NCBI GenBank assembly: GCA_964036045.1
Contig: OZ038379.1
Location: 118,917,206-118,981,205, forward strand
DNA length: 64,000 bases
Origin: Eutreptiella sp. 'Long Island Sound 2002'
Lineage: Eukaryota > Euglenozoa > Euglenophyceae > Eutreptiales > Eutreptiaceae
Reading direction: 5' to 3'
Of this stretch, positions 28,528 through 39,028 are shown piece by piece. The position numbers were made by a program, and so were the translations under genes. Below the pieces are notes generated by a model, which made no database searches, was not told the origin of the DNA, and worked only from the letters and a program-made list of their open reading frames with translations. Positions within the stretch are counted from its first letter, which is position 1. Every line of letters begins with the position of its first letter.

Positions 28528-28799
28528 CCACTCTTCGTCTTAGGCACGTCCCTACAAAATCGACCTTGTGTGTCCCTGTCCCTTCCTTCCCCTCCGTTGC
28601 TCGCATCATTCTTTGGGGAGGGAGAAGGGTTGTGCAAGTGGGGTGTAAGCGAGGAGGGGTGATGTACCTTCATTGCGGTGTGGTCCGAAGCCACCGCCCC
28701 GAGTTGCTATGGCCACACGTCCGCACTTGCCTTTCGACCCCCTCCTATATATGTGTGTCTATTGTAAAGATAACTCCTTGCCCGCCTCAGGAGCCTACC
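28528..28799. other. Gene-less stretch
   Basis: Short unique sequence between the two dispersed repeat copies; nothing supportable seen. Confidence 0.5.
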
Positions 28800-28927
28800 C
28801 CCCTGAGGTTCGCAATACGGCTGCGAATACCCAAGCCGATGCTACCCTCCGAACTATTGGGGTGAGGGGCGGTGCGAACCGTCGGATCACACCTGGGCCG
28901 CATAGCAAACCGTTCGGAGGTGCCCGA
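28800..28927. repeat. Small dispersed repeat, copy 2
   Basis: Second, diverged copy of the element at 28381-28513. Confidence 0.7.
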
Positions 28928-28994
28928 CAAAGGTGGTGGACATGGTAGGCAACACACTTGCGTTTCTTATGGAGCACGTCAAGAAAATAGCCAC

Positions 28995-29078
28995 TTCAGC
29001 TTGGGAGAGGGGTGTAGATTAGAGGATATATATATATATATATATATGTATATGTATATTTTTTTGTATGTATGTATG
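28995..29078. repeat. TA and GTAT microsatellite with repeat-A-type arm
   Basis: The GGAGAGGGGTGTAGATTAGA arm resembles the one at 25480. It runs into a TA tract and then GTAT repeats that end in ACCATCCATTTT. The matching right arm is missing. Confidence 0.8.
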
Positions 29079-29227
29079 TACCATCCATTTTCATTCCGCT
29101 CGTCTTTGCCTGGGGTTGCCACTCCAATCTTGGTATTGTGCCCTCACTTCACCCTCAGCTCTGTGCTTTGTTGCGTTCTGAGCACTGGGCTCTGAGCTCT
29201 GTGCACCGATCCCTGATCCCCAACCAC

Positions 29228-29455
29228 TGTTCACTGTGTACACTGCGCACTCCACGCCCGTGCCTCTGCAGCTTCCAAGAGACCAACATGTGAATCTATT
29301 CAAACCGATCAATGGCCCAACTGTCGCAACAACCGATTCTCCTCTTACTCCCTTGTGTTCTGTTCACTATGCACCCTATGCACACTGTACTCCTCACTCT
29401 TGCCTCTGTAGCTTCCAACAAGCCAACATGTGAAACTGATCAAAGCGATCAAATG
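29228..29455. repeat. Duplicated segment of about 90 bp
   Basis: 29228-29315 and 29358-29455 share GCCTCTGCAGCTTCCAA / GCCTCTGTAGCTTCCAA and CCAACATGTGAA, in the same order and spacing. Confidence 0.65.
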
Positions 29456-29607
29456 TATGTATGTACCATCCATTTTTTTTGCGCCGGTGTTCGACCGAGG
29501 TCGTCAATCCTAGAGCTTTGTTCTCCTCTCCCTTGACCCTCGGATGTATGTATGTATGTATGTATGTACGATCCATTTTCTTTGCGCTCATGTATGTATG
29601 TATGTAT
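29453..29607. repeat. GTAT microsatellites with a shared flank
   Basis: GTAT tracts at 29453, 29544 and 29591 are interspersed with copies of a CCATCCATTTT / CGATCCATTTT flank like the one at 29079. No gene is supported. Confidence 0.8.
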
Positions 29608-29621
29608 GGCCCTCGGCCAAC

Positions 29622-30364
29622 AGTATGGCAACTACACTAACATAAGGCTAGTGCTGCGGCACTTCGGGGGACAACTGGCCACGGAGCAGCGTGGGACAAG
29701 CGAGCTGAACGTCTGCCCATGGTCTAAGCGGGAGGGAGCGGGCCATTGCGAGTGGCGGGCTGACCGACAATTGAAGCCTAGCCGCCTCCACCCCAAGGAC
29801 CTCCTAGACTACCTTGCGAAGGACCATGGGTCGGACCTAGCACAGTGTGAGCAGGCGGAGGCCATGATCAAGGGCATCATGCATGGTGGACTGGCAGAAC
29901 CCTTTGCGGCGTACAGGGCTGGATCGCCGGCGCTTGCGCGGCCCACGGGAGTCCAACCCTTAGGAGCGTAGGAGGCGTCATGGTGTGGGCCTTGGGTGGT
30001 GCTCGCGGGTCTGCAGCAGTGTCGTCCTCGGCGCTCGCTCGGCCCTACAGGAGTACAAACCTAGGGATCGCATGACGCGTCCTCATCTGCGGCGTTGAGT
30101 GGTGCTCGCGGGTGTGCGGCGGTGTCTTCGACGAGGGGCAAGGGAACAGGCTCAAGGTCCGCCCACAGCGGAGCCACGCGGGCTTCCGCCGTGCCCCATG
30201 GGGCGCATCCGGCGGCGACCTCCTCCGAAGGTGGGCGGCAGGGGTTGGCATCCAGTCGTGCTAGGGGTTCGGAGCACCCGCCGCCCAGTGCTGCTGCCAC
30301 CGGCCCTCCTACATCCGGCGAAGCGGGCCCGGCTGATGATCCGGATCCGGCGGCGATGCCATGA
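29622..30364 (+). pseudogene. LINE-A relative (copy 3): gag-like ORF2 fragment
   Basis: The plus strand encodes QYGNYTNIRLVLRHFGG, then CPWSKREGAGHC and RLHPKDLLDYLAKDH, clearly related to ORF2 of copies 1 and 2 but far more diverged. The finger Cys and His at spacing C-x10-C-x13-H-x11-H are kept, while an extra HC pair seen in copies 1 and 2 is lost. In-frame stops occur at 29969-29971 and a little downstream. The frame then reopens and ends with TGA at 30362-30364, which overlaps the ATG of the endonuclease frame. Confidence 0.85.
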
Positions 30365-30540
30365 AGGGACCCGCCTCGGACGTCCGGACTGCAGTGTCTT
30401 GGAATGTCCAAGGCTCTATGCGGGATGGTGGCGTACCCACGGCGGCGGGCATGATCAACAATGAGGCGGTCGCAGCGAGGGTTTTAAGGGCGGAAGGTGC
30501 CATTTTGGGTCTCTTCTAGGAGACGGGCCTGCAAGACCCC
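30361..30540 (+). pseudogene. LINE-A relative (copy 3): start of endonuclease ORF, truncated
   Basis: The ATG at 30361 overlaps the ORF2 stop (ATGA). The protein MKGPASDVRTAVSWNVQGSM aligns with the endonuclease start of copies 1 and 2, including SWN. TAG at 30517-30519 replaces the Gln of FQET. Similarity stops near 30540, where the satellite array begins, so the element is cut at its 3' side. Confidence 0.85.
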
Positions 30541-30544
30541 CAGC

Positions 30545-32557
30545 CAACTCAAGGGGCTACACCGAAGCGTGGATTGTGAATCCCTAACCCCAACTGAAGG
30601 GGCCACACCAAAGCGTGGATTGTGAGTCCCTAACCCCAACTCCAAGGGGCCACACAACAAAGCACGGATTCTGAGTCCCTAACCCAAACTCAAAGGGGCC
30701 ACATCAAGGCGTGGGTTGTGAGTCCCTAACCCCGACAGGGGCCACAACAAAGCGTGGATTGTGAGTCCCTAACCAAAACTCAAGGGGCAAGACCGAAATG
30801 TGGATTGTGAGTCCCTAAACCCAACTCAAGGGGCCAGACCAAAGCGTGGATTGTGAGTCCCTAACCCCAACTCAAGGGGCCACACCAAAGCGTGGATTGC
30901 AAATCCCTAACCCCAACTCAAGGGGCCATACCTAAGTGTGGATTGTGAGGCCCTAACCCCAACTCAAGGGGCCACACCGAAGAGTGGACTGTGAGTCCCG
31001 AACCCCGACTCAAGGGGCCACACCAAAGTGTGCATTGTTAGTCCCTCACCCCAACTCAAGGGGCCACACCAAAGTGTGCATTGTGAGTCCCTGACCCCAA
31101 CTCAAGGCGCCACACCAAAGCGTGAAGTGTGAGTCCCTAACCACAACTCAAAGGGCAAGACCGAAGCGTGGATTGTGAGTCCCTACCGCCAACTCGAAGG
31201 GCCAGGCAACAAAGCGTGGGATGTGAATCCATGCTTTGTGCATCGCCCCTTGATTTGGCGTTAGGGACTCTCAATCCACGCTTTGTAGCGGTGCCCCTTG
31301 AGTTGGGGTTGGGGACTGACAATCCACGCTTTGGTGTGGCCCCTTGATTTGGGGTTAGGGACTCACAATCCAGGCTTTGGTGTGGCCCCTTGAGTTGGGG
31401 TTAGGGATTCACAATCCAAGCTTTGGTGTGGCCCCTTGAGTTGGGGTTAGGGACTCACAATCCATGCTTTGGTGTGGCTTGAGTTGGGGTTCAAGATTCA
31501 CAATCTGAGCTTTGGTGTGGCCCCTTGAGTTGGGGTTAGGGGCTCACAATCCACATGTTGTTGCCCGGCTGCTGGATTGGGGTTAGCGACTCGCAATCCA
31601 CGCTTTGTTTTTTGGCCCCTCGAGTTGGACTAACTCAAACTCAAGCGGCCACACCAAAGCTAGGGTTGGGAATCCCTAACCCCAACTAAAGGGGCAACGC
31701 TACAAAGCGTGGATTGTAAATCCCTAACCCCAAATCCACGGGCCACACCAAAGCGTGGATTGTGAGTCCCTAACACCAACTCAAGGGGCCACACCAAAGC
31801 AGGGATTGTCAGTTCCTAACCCCAACTCCAAGGGGCCACACAACAAACCATGGATTCTGAGTCCCTAACCCCAACTCAAAGGGGCCACATCAAGGCGTGG
31901 GTTGTGAGTCCCTAACCCCAACTGAAGGGGCCACAACAAAGCGTGGATTGTGAGTCCCTGACCAAAAATCAAGGGGCAAGACCGAAGAGTGGATTACGAC
32001 TCCCTAACTCCAACTCAAGGGGCCACGCAACAAAGCGTGGATTGTGAGTCCCTAACCCCAACTCCAGGGGCCACACCAACGCGTGGATTGTGAGTCCCGA
32101 ACCCCTACTCAAGGGGCCACGCAACAAAGCGTGGATTGTGGCTCCCTGATTCCAACACGGGCCGCCACGCAACAAAGCGTGGATTGTGAGTCCCTAACCC
32201 CAGCTCAAGGGGTCACACGCAAGCATGGATTGCAATTCCCTAACCGCAAATCCAGGGGCCACTCCAAAGCTTGGAGTGTGACTCCCGAACCCCAACTCAA
32301 GGGGCCATAAAACAAAGTGTGGATTGTGAGTCGCTAACCCCAACTCAAGGGGCCACACCAAAGCGTCAATTGTGAGTCCCTAACCCCAACTCAAGGGGCC
32401 ACACCAAAGCGTGGATTGTGAGTCCCTAACCCCAACTCAAGGGGCCTCACCAAAGCGTCGATTGTGAGTCCCTTACGCCAAATCAAGGGGCGGCACACAA
32501 AGCATGGATTGTGAGTCCCTAACTCCAACTCAAGCGCCCACACCAAAGCTAGGATTG
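30545..32557. repeat. 46/48-bp satellite array, left part
   Basis: Monomers start GTGGATTGTGAGTCCCTAAC and contain CCCAACTCAAGGGGCCAC. They end either ACACCAAAGC (46 bp) or ACGCAACAAAGC (48 bp). Sequence variation between monomers is moderate. A block at about 31230-31629 is in reverse orientation. Confidence 0.97.
31230..31629 (-). repeat. Reverse-oriented satellite block
   Basis: Here the monomers read on the minus strand (GAGTTGGGGTTAGGGACTCAC on the plus strand). Distinct variants in it, such as the GCCCGGCTGCTGGATTGG segment and TTCAAGATTCACAATCTGAG, are reverse complements of variants at about 39770-39870 and 40770-40820 on the other side of LINE-B. Confidence 0.85.
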
Positions 32558-32815
32558 CTGGCATAGAGTCGGATACTTGGCTAACCGGGTACCCCCGCTC
32601 ACAGGATCTGCCTCCGCACAAATCACTTGAATGAAAGCTGTCACTGACAGCTCTGCAGTTCGAACCTGAATTGTATGGTACAACGCCTCTAGTAAACGCC
32701 CATGAGAACAGTACAAATAGGAAGGTTGAAGAGCACACTTGATCTCCTTTAGCACGCGCCCAAGCGAAGCGCGGGAAGGGTAGGTAGGTCAGGCGCTGGA
32801 TGTGCCCTCTGTCTA
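32558..32815 (-). other. LINE-B 3' noncoding region
   Basis: It lies between the end of the acidic C-terminal tail of ORF2 and the satellite junction. No repeat or A-tract is visible. Confidence 0.5.
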
Positions 32816-34251
32816 TTAAGGCTTTGTGCGTTTGTGCGGCGACGATCCGTGTGGACCCAGAAACTGAGCCAAAAATAGCTCATACTCGTCGCCCGGTTCC
32901 CCGCCACTCGTGTAGTCCTCGCTTCCACCGTCCGTAGCGTCTTTGGCCCCGCCATCAGACGGCGCTTCCGCCTCCCCGGCACTGTCATTTTCTGCGCTGG
33001 TGAGACTCCTTTCACTGCTTGTATACTTGGCTTCCCCCCCCCCCTTCCACTTCTTCCCCCGGCTCACTTGAAACCCAGCAACAATGAGAAGGCAAGTCCG
33101 TCTCCTGGCAGGTCAAACCATCATCAAAAGCAGGCCTCTTAGCAAAGCGAGTCAAATTGTACGGGTGGGAGAAGCGGCCTTGCTCAGCTAACCGGTCAGC
33201 GCCCTTGTTTCCCACTATCCCTACGTGTGAAACGTGCGGTCTGTTGGTGACGCCGCATTTGGGCTAAAACGGAGATCCAGAGGTCGCTGTGCAAAACTGC
33301 CCCTGAAGAGGACCGCCAACCCGCCTTTTCCCGCTTGAGAGTGTGCTTGGTCAACGCATCATAAACGTACTCTGAATCTACCACTATTGTCATCTTTTCA
33401 GAGTTCGACTTAGCCTCCAGGGCGCAGAGGACTGCCCTGACCTCCCCCCTGTTGTTGGACTGTGTGTCTCCCTCCGGAACGTGGGCACTCACATTTCGGG
33501 GGTGCTCGTGGCCATTAAGGCAGCCGTACCCAGCCTGGTCCCAGCCCCCCACTCGCTTGGAAGAGCCATCAGTGAATACCACCATCCATCCGCCTCTCTG
33601 TAGCTCGTCTACTTCGTTCAAGACTTTAGAAATGTGATCAGAGAACTTTTTGCTCTTCAAACTAGCGCGCTGAGCATCGGTCACAGAAAGCAGATAGCGT
33701 GCTCCCTTCGGGACGTGCCAGTAGGCACCCAAGGACCTAGGGTCAATCCATGAACGAAGGTTAGACAACAAAGGGGATATAGATGATCGATGCACTGACA
33801 GGTTGGTCGACTGGGACCAGAACTCCAGCTTAGACAACCACTGAGCGACCATGGTGTCCAAGGAGACTGTCTGTTTCTCCAAAACGGCATGACATCGTTG
33901 GGACCAAGCAACAGACATTCCAGACCAGCTAAGAATTCCCTGTGTAGTTGTAAGCGCCACCTCTTGCTTCGGCAAGAAATTACAGCTCAAATCGATGGAA
34001 GTGCCTTGTGGGTCCTGGGGGGGACCAAAGGTGTGCCTGACAGCTTCCTGCACGAACTGTCCGAAACGGCATTCCCCAAACACGTGAGCGTGAGTCTCGT
34101 CCTTGCCGTCAAACGCACATTTAGAGCAGCGTGTCATAGCCACTAGTCGGCTGGCTATTGCCAATTTTCGCCAGAGAGCACGGCGAACGAAATCGAAATC
34201 CCATCCGGAGATACGCAACTTGCGAAATAGCCCCCACGTCCGCGAACCCAT
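32816..34251 (-). pseudogene. LINE-B ORF2 C-terminal part: CCHC knuckle, RNase H, acidic tail
   Basis: The open stretch 34251-33196 has a knuckle with C-x2-C-x10-H-x4-C spacing (CSKC ... HVFGEC, residues 42-61) and a canonical RNase H: D228 in VVFTDGSS, E270 in NNRGEVRAVL, D292 in IVVDSEYV. The last motif (VSHVGIVGNKGADRLAEQG, near 33190-33230) is in another frame, so a one-base indel disrupts the domain. A second shift at a C-run near 33040 leads into an acidic Ser/Gly tail ending at 32816. In an active element this enzyme would remove RNA from the cDNA hybrid. Confidence 0.88.
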
Positions 34252-34289
34252 GCCAGCGACTAGTGGTGCCGTGCCCCGCGAAATTGCAA

Positions 34290-36661
34290 CTAAGACGCTC
34301 TAGGACTTCCACTTAACTGGCCAAGACCCCATGTCACAAGGAGCCCGCTGCCTCCACTCCGCAAGGCCCGACTGAACGAGTGTACTGCAGATCCCGCAGA
34401 GTCCAAAACCATTCGCCAGGGTGGCTTCAGCTGTTGTTCTACATCCAGCCGCAAATACCCGTCGCTAAAAACCTCACTCCAAGAGGCAAATCCACGACGC
34501 ATTAATTTCGGCGGGGCTGCCGATCGTCCTCTTGAGTCCTTCAATAAGGAGGAGTGCCATACTCCTAATTGGGCCTCTCGTCCGCTTGGTGGAGGTGGCG
34601 GCGCTACGAACCGCCGAAGCAACCGAGAGTATGCTAAACACGAGGTGCCTAGATGACCCGGGGGCTGACGTGTCATCGGAGCCTGTCGAATATACGGAAG
34701 CATGTCGGGCGTAAGCACCATCCCCACCGAACGCGCCCATTCCTCAAACTAATCCACGGAGCGAACTCCTCCCGGGCTGGTACCGCGCACATGTTGCACA
34801 AAACCCGGTGAGTGGATCCACAAAGCGTAAGAGCCCAGGGGGGCCAGCGCTATACCTCCCATGGCCGCTGGTTCTGCCAGGATGTCCCGTGTAAGACCCC
34901 AACTGTTCAGGCCCAGTGCAACGGACTGCATTGCATTGAGATGATGGACCACTGAGGGCGAGGGATAGTAGACCTTCGCAGTGAGGTAAACGCACGGCGC
35001 AGCCCAAATTTTCAGAACAGATGCCTTTTCCCCTAGCGTGAGGGGAAGGGTCGAGAAGTACCGGGCTCGTAAGAGCATCTTGGCTATTACCGTGCCATAT
35101 GCCTGTTCCTCAGTCAAGTGTCCCAGCTGCACTCCTAGGTACCTCAATGACTTCCTGACCTCTATCCCTGCAACTGTCTTCGGTGCCCGTCCCGCTGAGT
35201 CTTTGACTAGTGCATACGTCTTTTGATGATTTATACGTAGCCCCGAAAAGTAGCCGTACACTGATAACTCGTACATTACCGCCCTGATGTCCGCCCGTGC
35301 CCTGCTTCCGCTGCCTCTAATCATCTGGAGAATATCATCTGCATACAGCAGAACCTCCACCAGGCAGTGCAGTCTCTTAATGGCATAGTAGAGAGCCAAT
35401 GTCAGCACCGAGAAAATGGCTGGTGATAATGGGTCCCCAGGCCGAACCCCCGACCCCGGCTGCACCACCATGTCTCACTGCAGCTCGCTGCAAACCTCGA
35501 TGACTAAAGGGGAGCACATAAGAGCAAGCAAGAGCACCACGTACTAGCCAGGAACGCCCAGGTACCTCAAAAAACAACTTGCAAAGGTATGCTGGACAGA
35601 ATCGTACGCTTTGGCAAAGTCCAATGCCACAAGAATGCAATCACTCGATTGGTTCCAAAACTCAACTGCTGCTATGGTGTGCTCAACCATGTGTCTCCCC
35701 GGCAAAACCCTTTCTGGGCGGCAGGTGTCACTTGCTGAAATACGTCGCTCGGCTGCAGCAGAAAGATCGTCGTGAGCCATTTAATGCTGGAATTAAGCAG
35801 GGCCATTGGCCTCTGCTCCGCCGCCGTTTCCGACGTTATGGATTTGGGTATGCACCTGAAGATGGTGGTGGACCGGCCTTCTAGCGCCGCTCCTAGATCC
35901 AAAGAACGCTTGATGATGGCATGCATACGCGGTACGAAGAGGGGTCCCATAATCTCATATACCACTGCCGGTACTGTGTCATTGCCCGGCGAGGAACACG
36001 GGCACATTTTTTGTAGTGCTTCCCGAACCAAGTCCTCCCTGAGTGGACGCAACAACAGCGGCAAAGCCGCCTGTACCTTGGGAGGTATTGGGAGACTGCG
36101 CAAGTAGCGGTCGCATTCTTCTTAAGACAGTCCCGTTGGACTCATAATCGGGGACCCGAATTCCTCAAGCAGTCGCGCCATGTGGCTCTTGTTGGTGACA
36201 TAGTTCCCCGATGAGTCCCGCATTCCCTGCACCATGCGTCACCCCTGCAGCTCCTTCATGAGGCGTTGCACTCTTTTTCTCTTGGCAGCGGAATCCTCCC
36301 GCTGCTCCTCTTTGCTAAGTATCTCGCGCCGCAGTCGAGTGACGGACTGCTGCATCCAACCCTCTCGCTGCTCATCTGCTAGGACAGAAGCCAAGCACTG
36401 GTAAGCCTCTTGATGGGTCTTTGGTCGCACCCCCAATTCATCCAGATACTCCCATCCCGCCGCTATCACTCGTGTCGGTGAGCTATTGCATACCCGTGCC
36501 TCCACTTGCAAAAACCCTCGTGAGCTGTTCGTTCTAGCCCATTGACGCCCCGCCGCAGACACAACGGATAATGCTTCTGCCCACCAGTCCTCCGGATCGT
36601 CAATCGAAATGGACGCCACTTGCTCCTGCAACTCCAGCATGGCCTGTTCATCGCTCAACAT
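34290..36661 (-). pseudogene. LINE-B ORF2 linker and reverse transcriptase, degenerate
   Basis: 36661-36239 is a charged linker. The RT then runs through PCSSPGNDTVPAVVYE and RPMALLNSSIKWL (36103-35672), ALDFAKAYDSV with motif A Asp at about 35621, GVRPGDPLSPAIFSVL, and YADD at 35345-35334, then the thumb to 34749 and a further open piece to 34290. In-frame stops occur at 36239, about 36122, 35544, about 35477, 34749 and 34290. A frame change lies near 35700 and another near 34270 before the knuckle. The catalytic motifs survive, so decay is recent or patchy. Confidence 0.9.
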
Positions 36662-36691
36662 CCCCTCCGGGAAACGTGGGCGAGGTTTCCC

Positions 36692-37503
36692 CTAACCCAT
36701 GGCTGTCGGAGAAAGTTGCAGCACAACCGCCTTGTGATCGGCCCCCGTCAAGACAGTGTACGCCCCAGAGACCCATTCTGTTAAAGTAGCATTCACGTGT
36801 ATTCGGTCCAAGTGCCGTGAGATGGCACGACGTCCCTTGTGTGCCCAGCCATACGTCGCTGCCGGTGGTGGGTGTTCGGATCCGCTGTGAGCCAAGCCCC
36901 ACACGTCATGCACGTCGAATTCCGCTAACATTTCCATTGTCTGATATCGCGCTTCCCTCACCGGGCGACCCCCCGGTGCCCCTTCAACGAATCCTAGCCA
37001 GGAACAATCAAGCTATTATGGTCCATCAAGAAGAACGTAGCCCTGCTTGTCAAGGACCGTAGCCTCTTCCCCAGATCGCTCCATTGGTCCTTTCGGAGCC
37101 CCGGGTCATCATGCATGTGCCCACCCACCAGCCGCACAGTCTGGTCTGTGGTGTGACGCAGTTCAACAATCATCAATCCGGGTGAAATAATTGTCGTGCT
37201 AAGTTCCATCCACTGAGAGAGCGCCCACAGGACCGCCACGGTTCCGAACCCCGCTGCCATCGTGGCCCGCATGTCATACCCCAGACGCCGGACCCAGAAC
37301 TGTTGACTCGCTATCTCTTCAACTGAGTTGAAGTGCGCCTCCTGGACTGAAGCAAGATGTACTTCATGTTGCTGTAGCTTACGGAGAAGCTTATATCTTC
37401 GAAGCCGATGATCCGAACCATCTTCTTATTTTGCCATCCACCCACGTACGTTAGCCGTGGCTACACCCATGCGCTGGGCAATGTTCCATCCATGAGACAT
37501 CAT
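36692..37503 (-). pseudogene. LINE-B ORF2 endonuclease domain, degenerate
   Basis: Two ATGs (37503 and 37500) lie just after the ORF1 stop. The protein shows ATANVRGW, then TAA near 37428, VQEAHF with the conserved Glu, GHMHDDP, FFLMDHNS, a stop at 36994 followed by a frame change, and finally HLDRIHV and GADHKAVVL, the last catalytic Asp-His pair. This order is that of an APE-type endonuclease. TAG at 36692-36694 precedes the linker, which lies in the same frame. Confidence 0.85.
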
Positions 37504-37507
37504 TTCT

Positions 37508-39028
37508 TTACTTCCGCACCCCCCCCCGCTTGCGTTTCATGAATTTCACGCTGTCCAGGTCCATCATCTCCACTTCCGGCGGATTGGCCGTGGCCGGCTT
37601 GGCGGTCCTTGCTGGTCGATGGCGTTGCTGGTTGCGCTTCCCCTTGTATTCATTGGCACTGACGATATGTATGGGGGAGCCTCCTTTCGTGGAACGTAAC
37701 AAATCTCCCACAAGCTGCTCCACTTGCAGGCCTGTGATCTTCCATGTGCATGTCCTCAGCTCTCCGAACGATAATCGCATCCGGTCCGCAACAAATTTCG
37801 TGTCTCCGGTAGCACTAATCATGGCAGTTACCGCAGACTGATTGTACCATGGAGGTACGTTGGTCGCATATACACTCGTCACTGTTCCCCAGTCATCAGG
37901 AACAGTACTGGCCGCTGAGGTGGAGTCGTTGTCACTATCAGTCAGCCACTCCTGCGACCCCTCATCCACCACCACCAAACCAACCGACTCATTAAGCTTC
38001 AGCATTGCCGGACGGAAGTGTTCCATTGCAGACGCGGTGAAACCTATTCGAACTTGATTGTACGCTGACGCCTGCAGCGCAACATCCGTACTCACTCCCA
38101 AGATCTCCCCCATATCCCAGAAGGCCGCAAGGATACACGAGAAAAGAAACGGAGCATGCTGGATCTTATGGTCCTTCTTGATGAACGCCGACAGGCGCCA
38201 TGGTTTTTCTTGCAACGCTGTCCCATTGTACCGGGGAACACCCATTACTGCAAATCTGGGGAGCCGGCCGAATTGCTCCACTAATTCTGCCGCCGCCGAC
38301 TTGTCGAACTCCCTGAACAGCACCCTGGTGTGCTCGATGTCCGGGCCTGGGACAACCACCTCGTTACGAACCTCAGTTTTCAGCCAGCCAAGGAGGTCCG
38401 ATTCCCATGCCTTATGGTATTGCACCGCTAACATTGTTGCCGGGCACGGTGGAACAGGGTACCAGTCCAACTCTGGGTCGTGCCCAGGCATCTGCAAACA
38501 GAATTTCTTGAACGCAACTCGCCGCATTAACGATCTGGAATTGTGCGTTGTGTGCAGCACCCGGGGTATCCACTGTTTACCTTTAAGGGAGCTGGAAACC
38601 AGCCGATCTGTACGCCAAATGCGTTCAGCTGAGAGAGGAAATCCTTTCTCGACCACTGCCTTGATGAAATTGGCCGTCTCGGACCCTGCTAGGTCAGCCA
38701 GAAGAACCACTGTCAAGGACCCCAGCGTCGGTAGCAACTTTGCGATGTGCTCGGCCACACTATACAACGCCTCTGTTTGCGCCTCCTCCCCAATGATCAC
38801 GATGCAGGGAGAATCACCCCAGAAAACCTTGAGCAGTTGATCAAGAGTAGTCAAAGACTGGACGTATTCGAGCGTGTAGGACTTCTGTGGGTCCAAGCCA
38901 GCTTGTGAATAAAGACTCCTTTGAACAGCGAATTGAGCAGCATCAAACATGCCATTGTAGGCCAGCTGCTTCGAGTCGGAGGTAGTGATGACCGGCTCCC
39001 CGGTCATGAACTGCTGCGGGGCACTCAT
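37508..39028 (-). CDS. LINE-B ORF1 protein, intact 506 residues, function not recognised
   Basis: The frame is open into the flanking satellite, but the ATG at 39028 (MSAPQQFMTGEP) is the first one inside the element and is chosen. The N-terminal half has an alternating hydrophobic region (CIVIIGEEAQTE, LTVVLLADLAG); the middle holds Trp- and Tyr-containing segments. An acidic Ser-rich stretch (TDSDNDSTSAAST) precedes a conserved-looking WKITGLQVEQLVGDL segment. The C-terminus is basic (KGKRNQQRHR; FMKRKRGGVRK), fitting RNA binding or nuclear import. ORF1 proteins of LINEs usually bind element RNA. No CCHC knuckle, RRM or other known fold is visible to me. Its TAA lies 4 nt before the first ORF2 ATG. 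Confidence 0.75.
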   Translation of the reverse strand: MSAPQQFMTGEPVITTSDSKQLAYNGMFDAAQFAVQRSLYSQAGLDPQKSYTLEYVQSLTTLDQLLKVFWGDSPCIVIIGEEAQTEALYSVAEHIAKLLPTLGSLTVVLLADLAGSETANFIKAVVEKGFPLSAERIWRTDRLVSSSLKGKQWIPRVLHTTHNSRSLMRRVAFKKFCLQMPGHDPELDWYPVPPCPATMLAVQYHKAWESDLLGWLKTEVRNEVVVPGPDIEHTRVLFREFDKSAAAELVEQFGRLPRFAVMGVPRYNGTALQEKPWRLSAFIKKDHKIQHAPFLFSCILAAFWDMGEILGVSTDVALQASAYNQVRIGFTASAMEHFRPAMLKLNESVGLVVVDEGSQEWLTDSDNDSTSAASTVPDDWGTVTSVYATNVPPWYNQSAVTAMISATGDTKFVADRMRLSFGELRTCTWKITGLQVEQLVGDLLRSTKGGSPIHIVSANEYKGKRNQQRHRPARTAKPATANPPEVEMMDLDSVKFMKRKRGGVRK

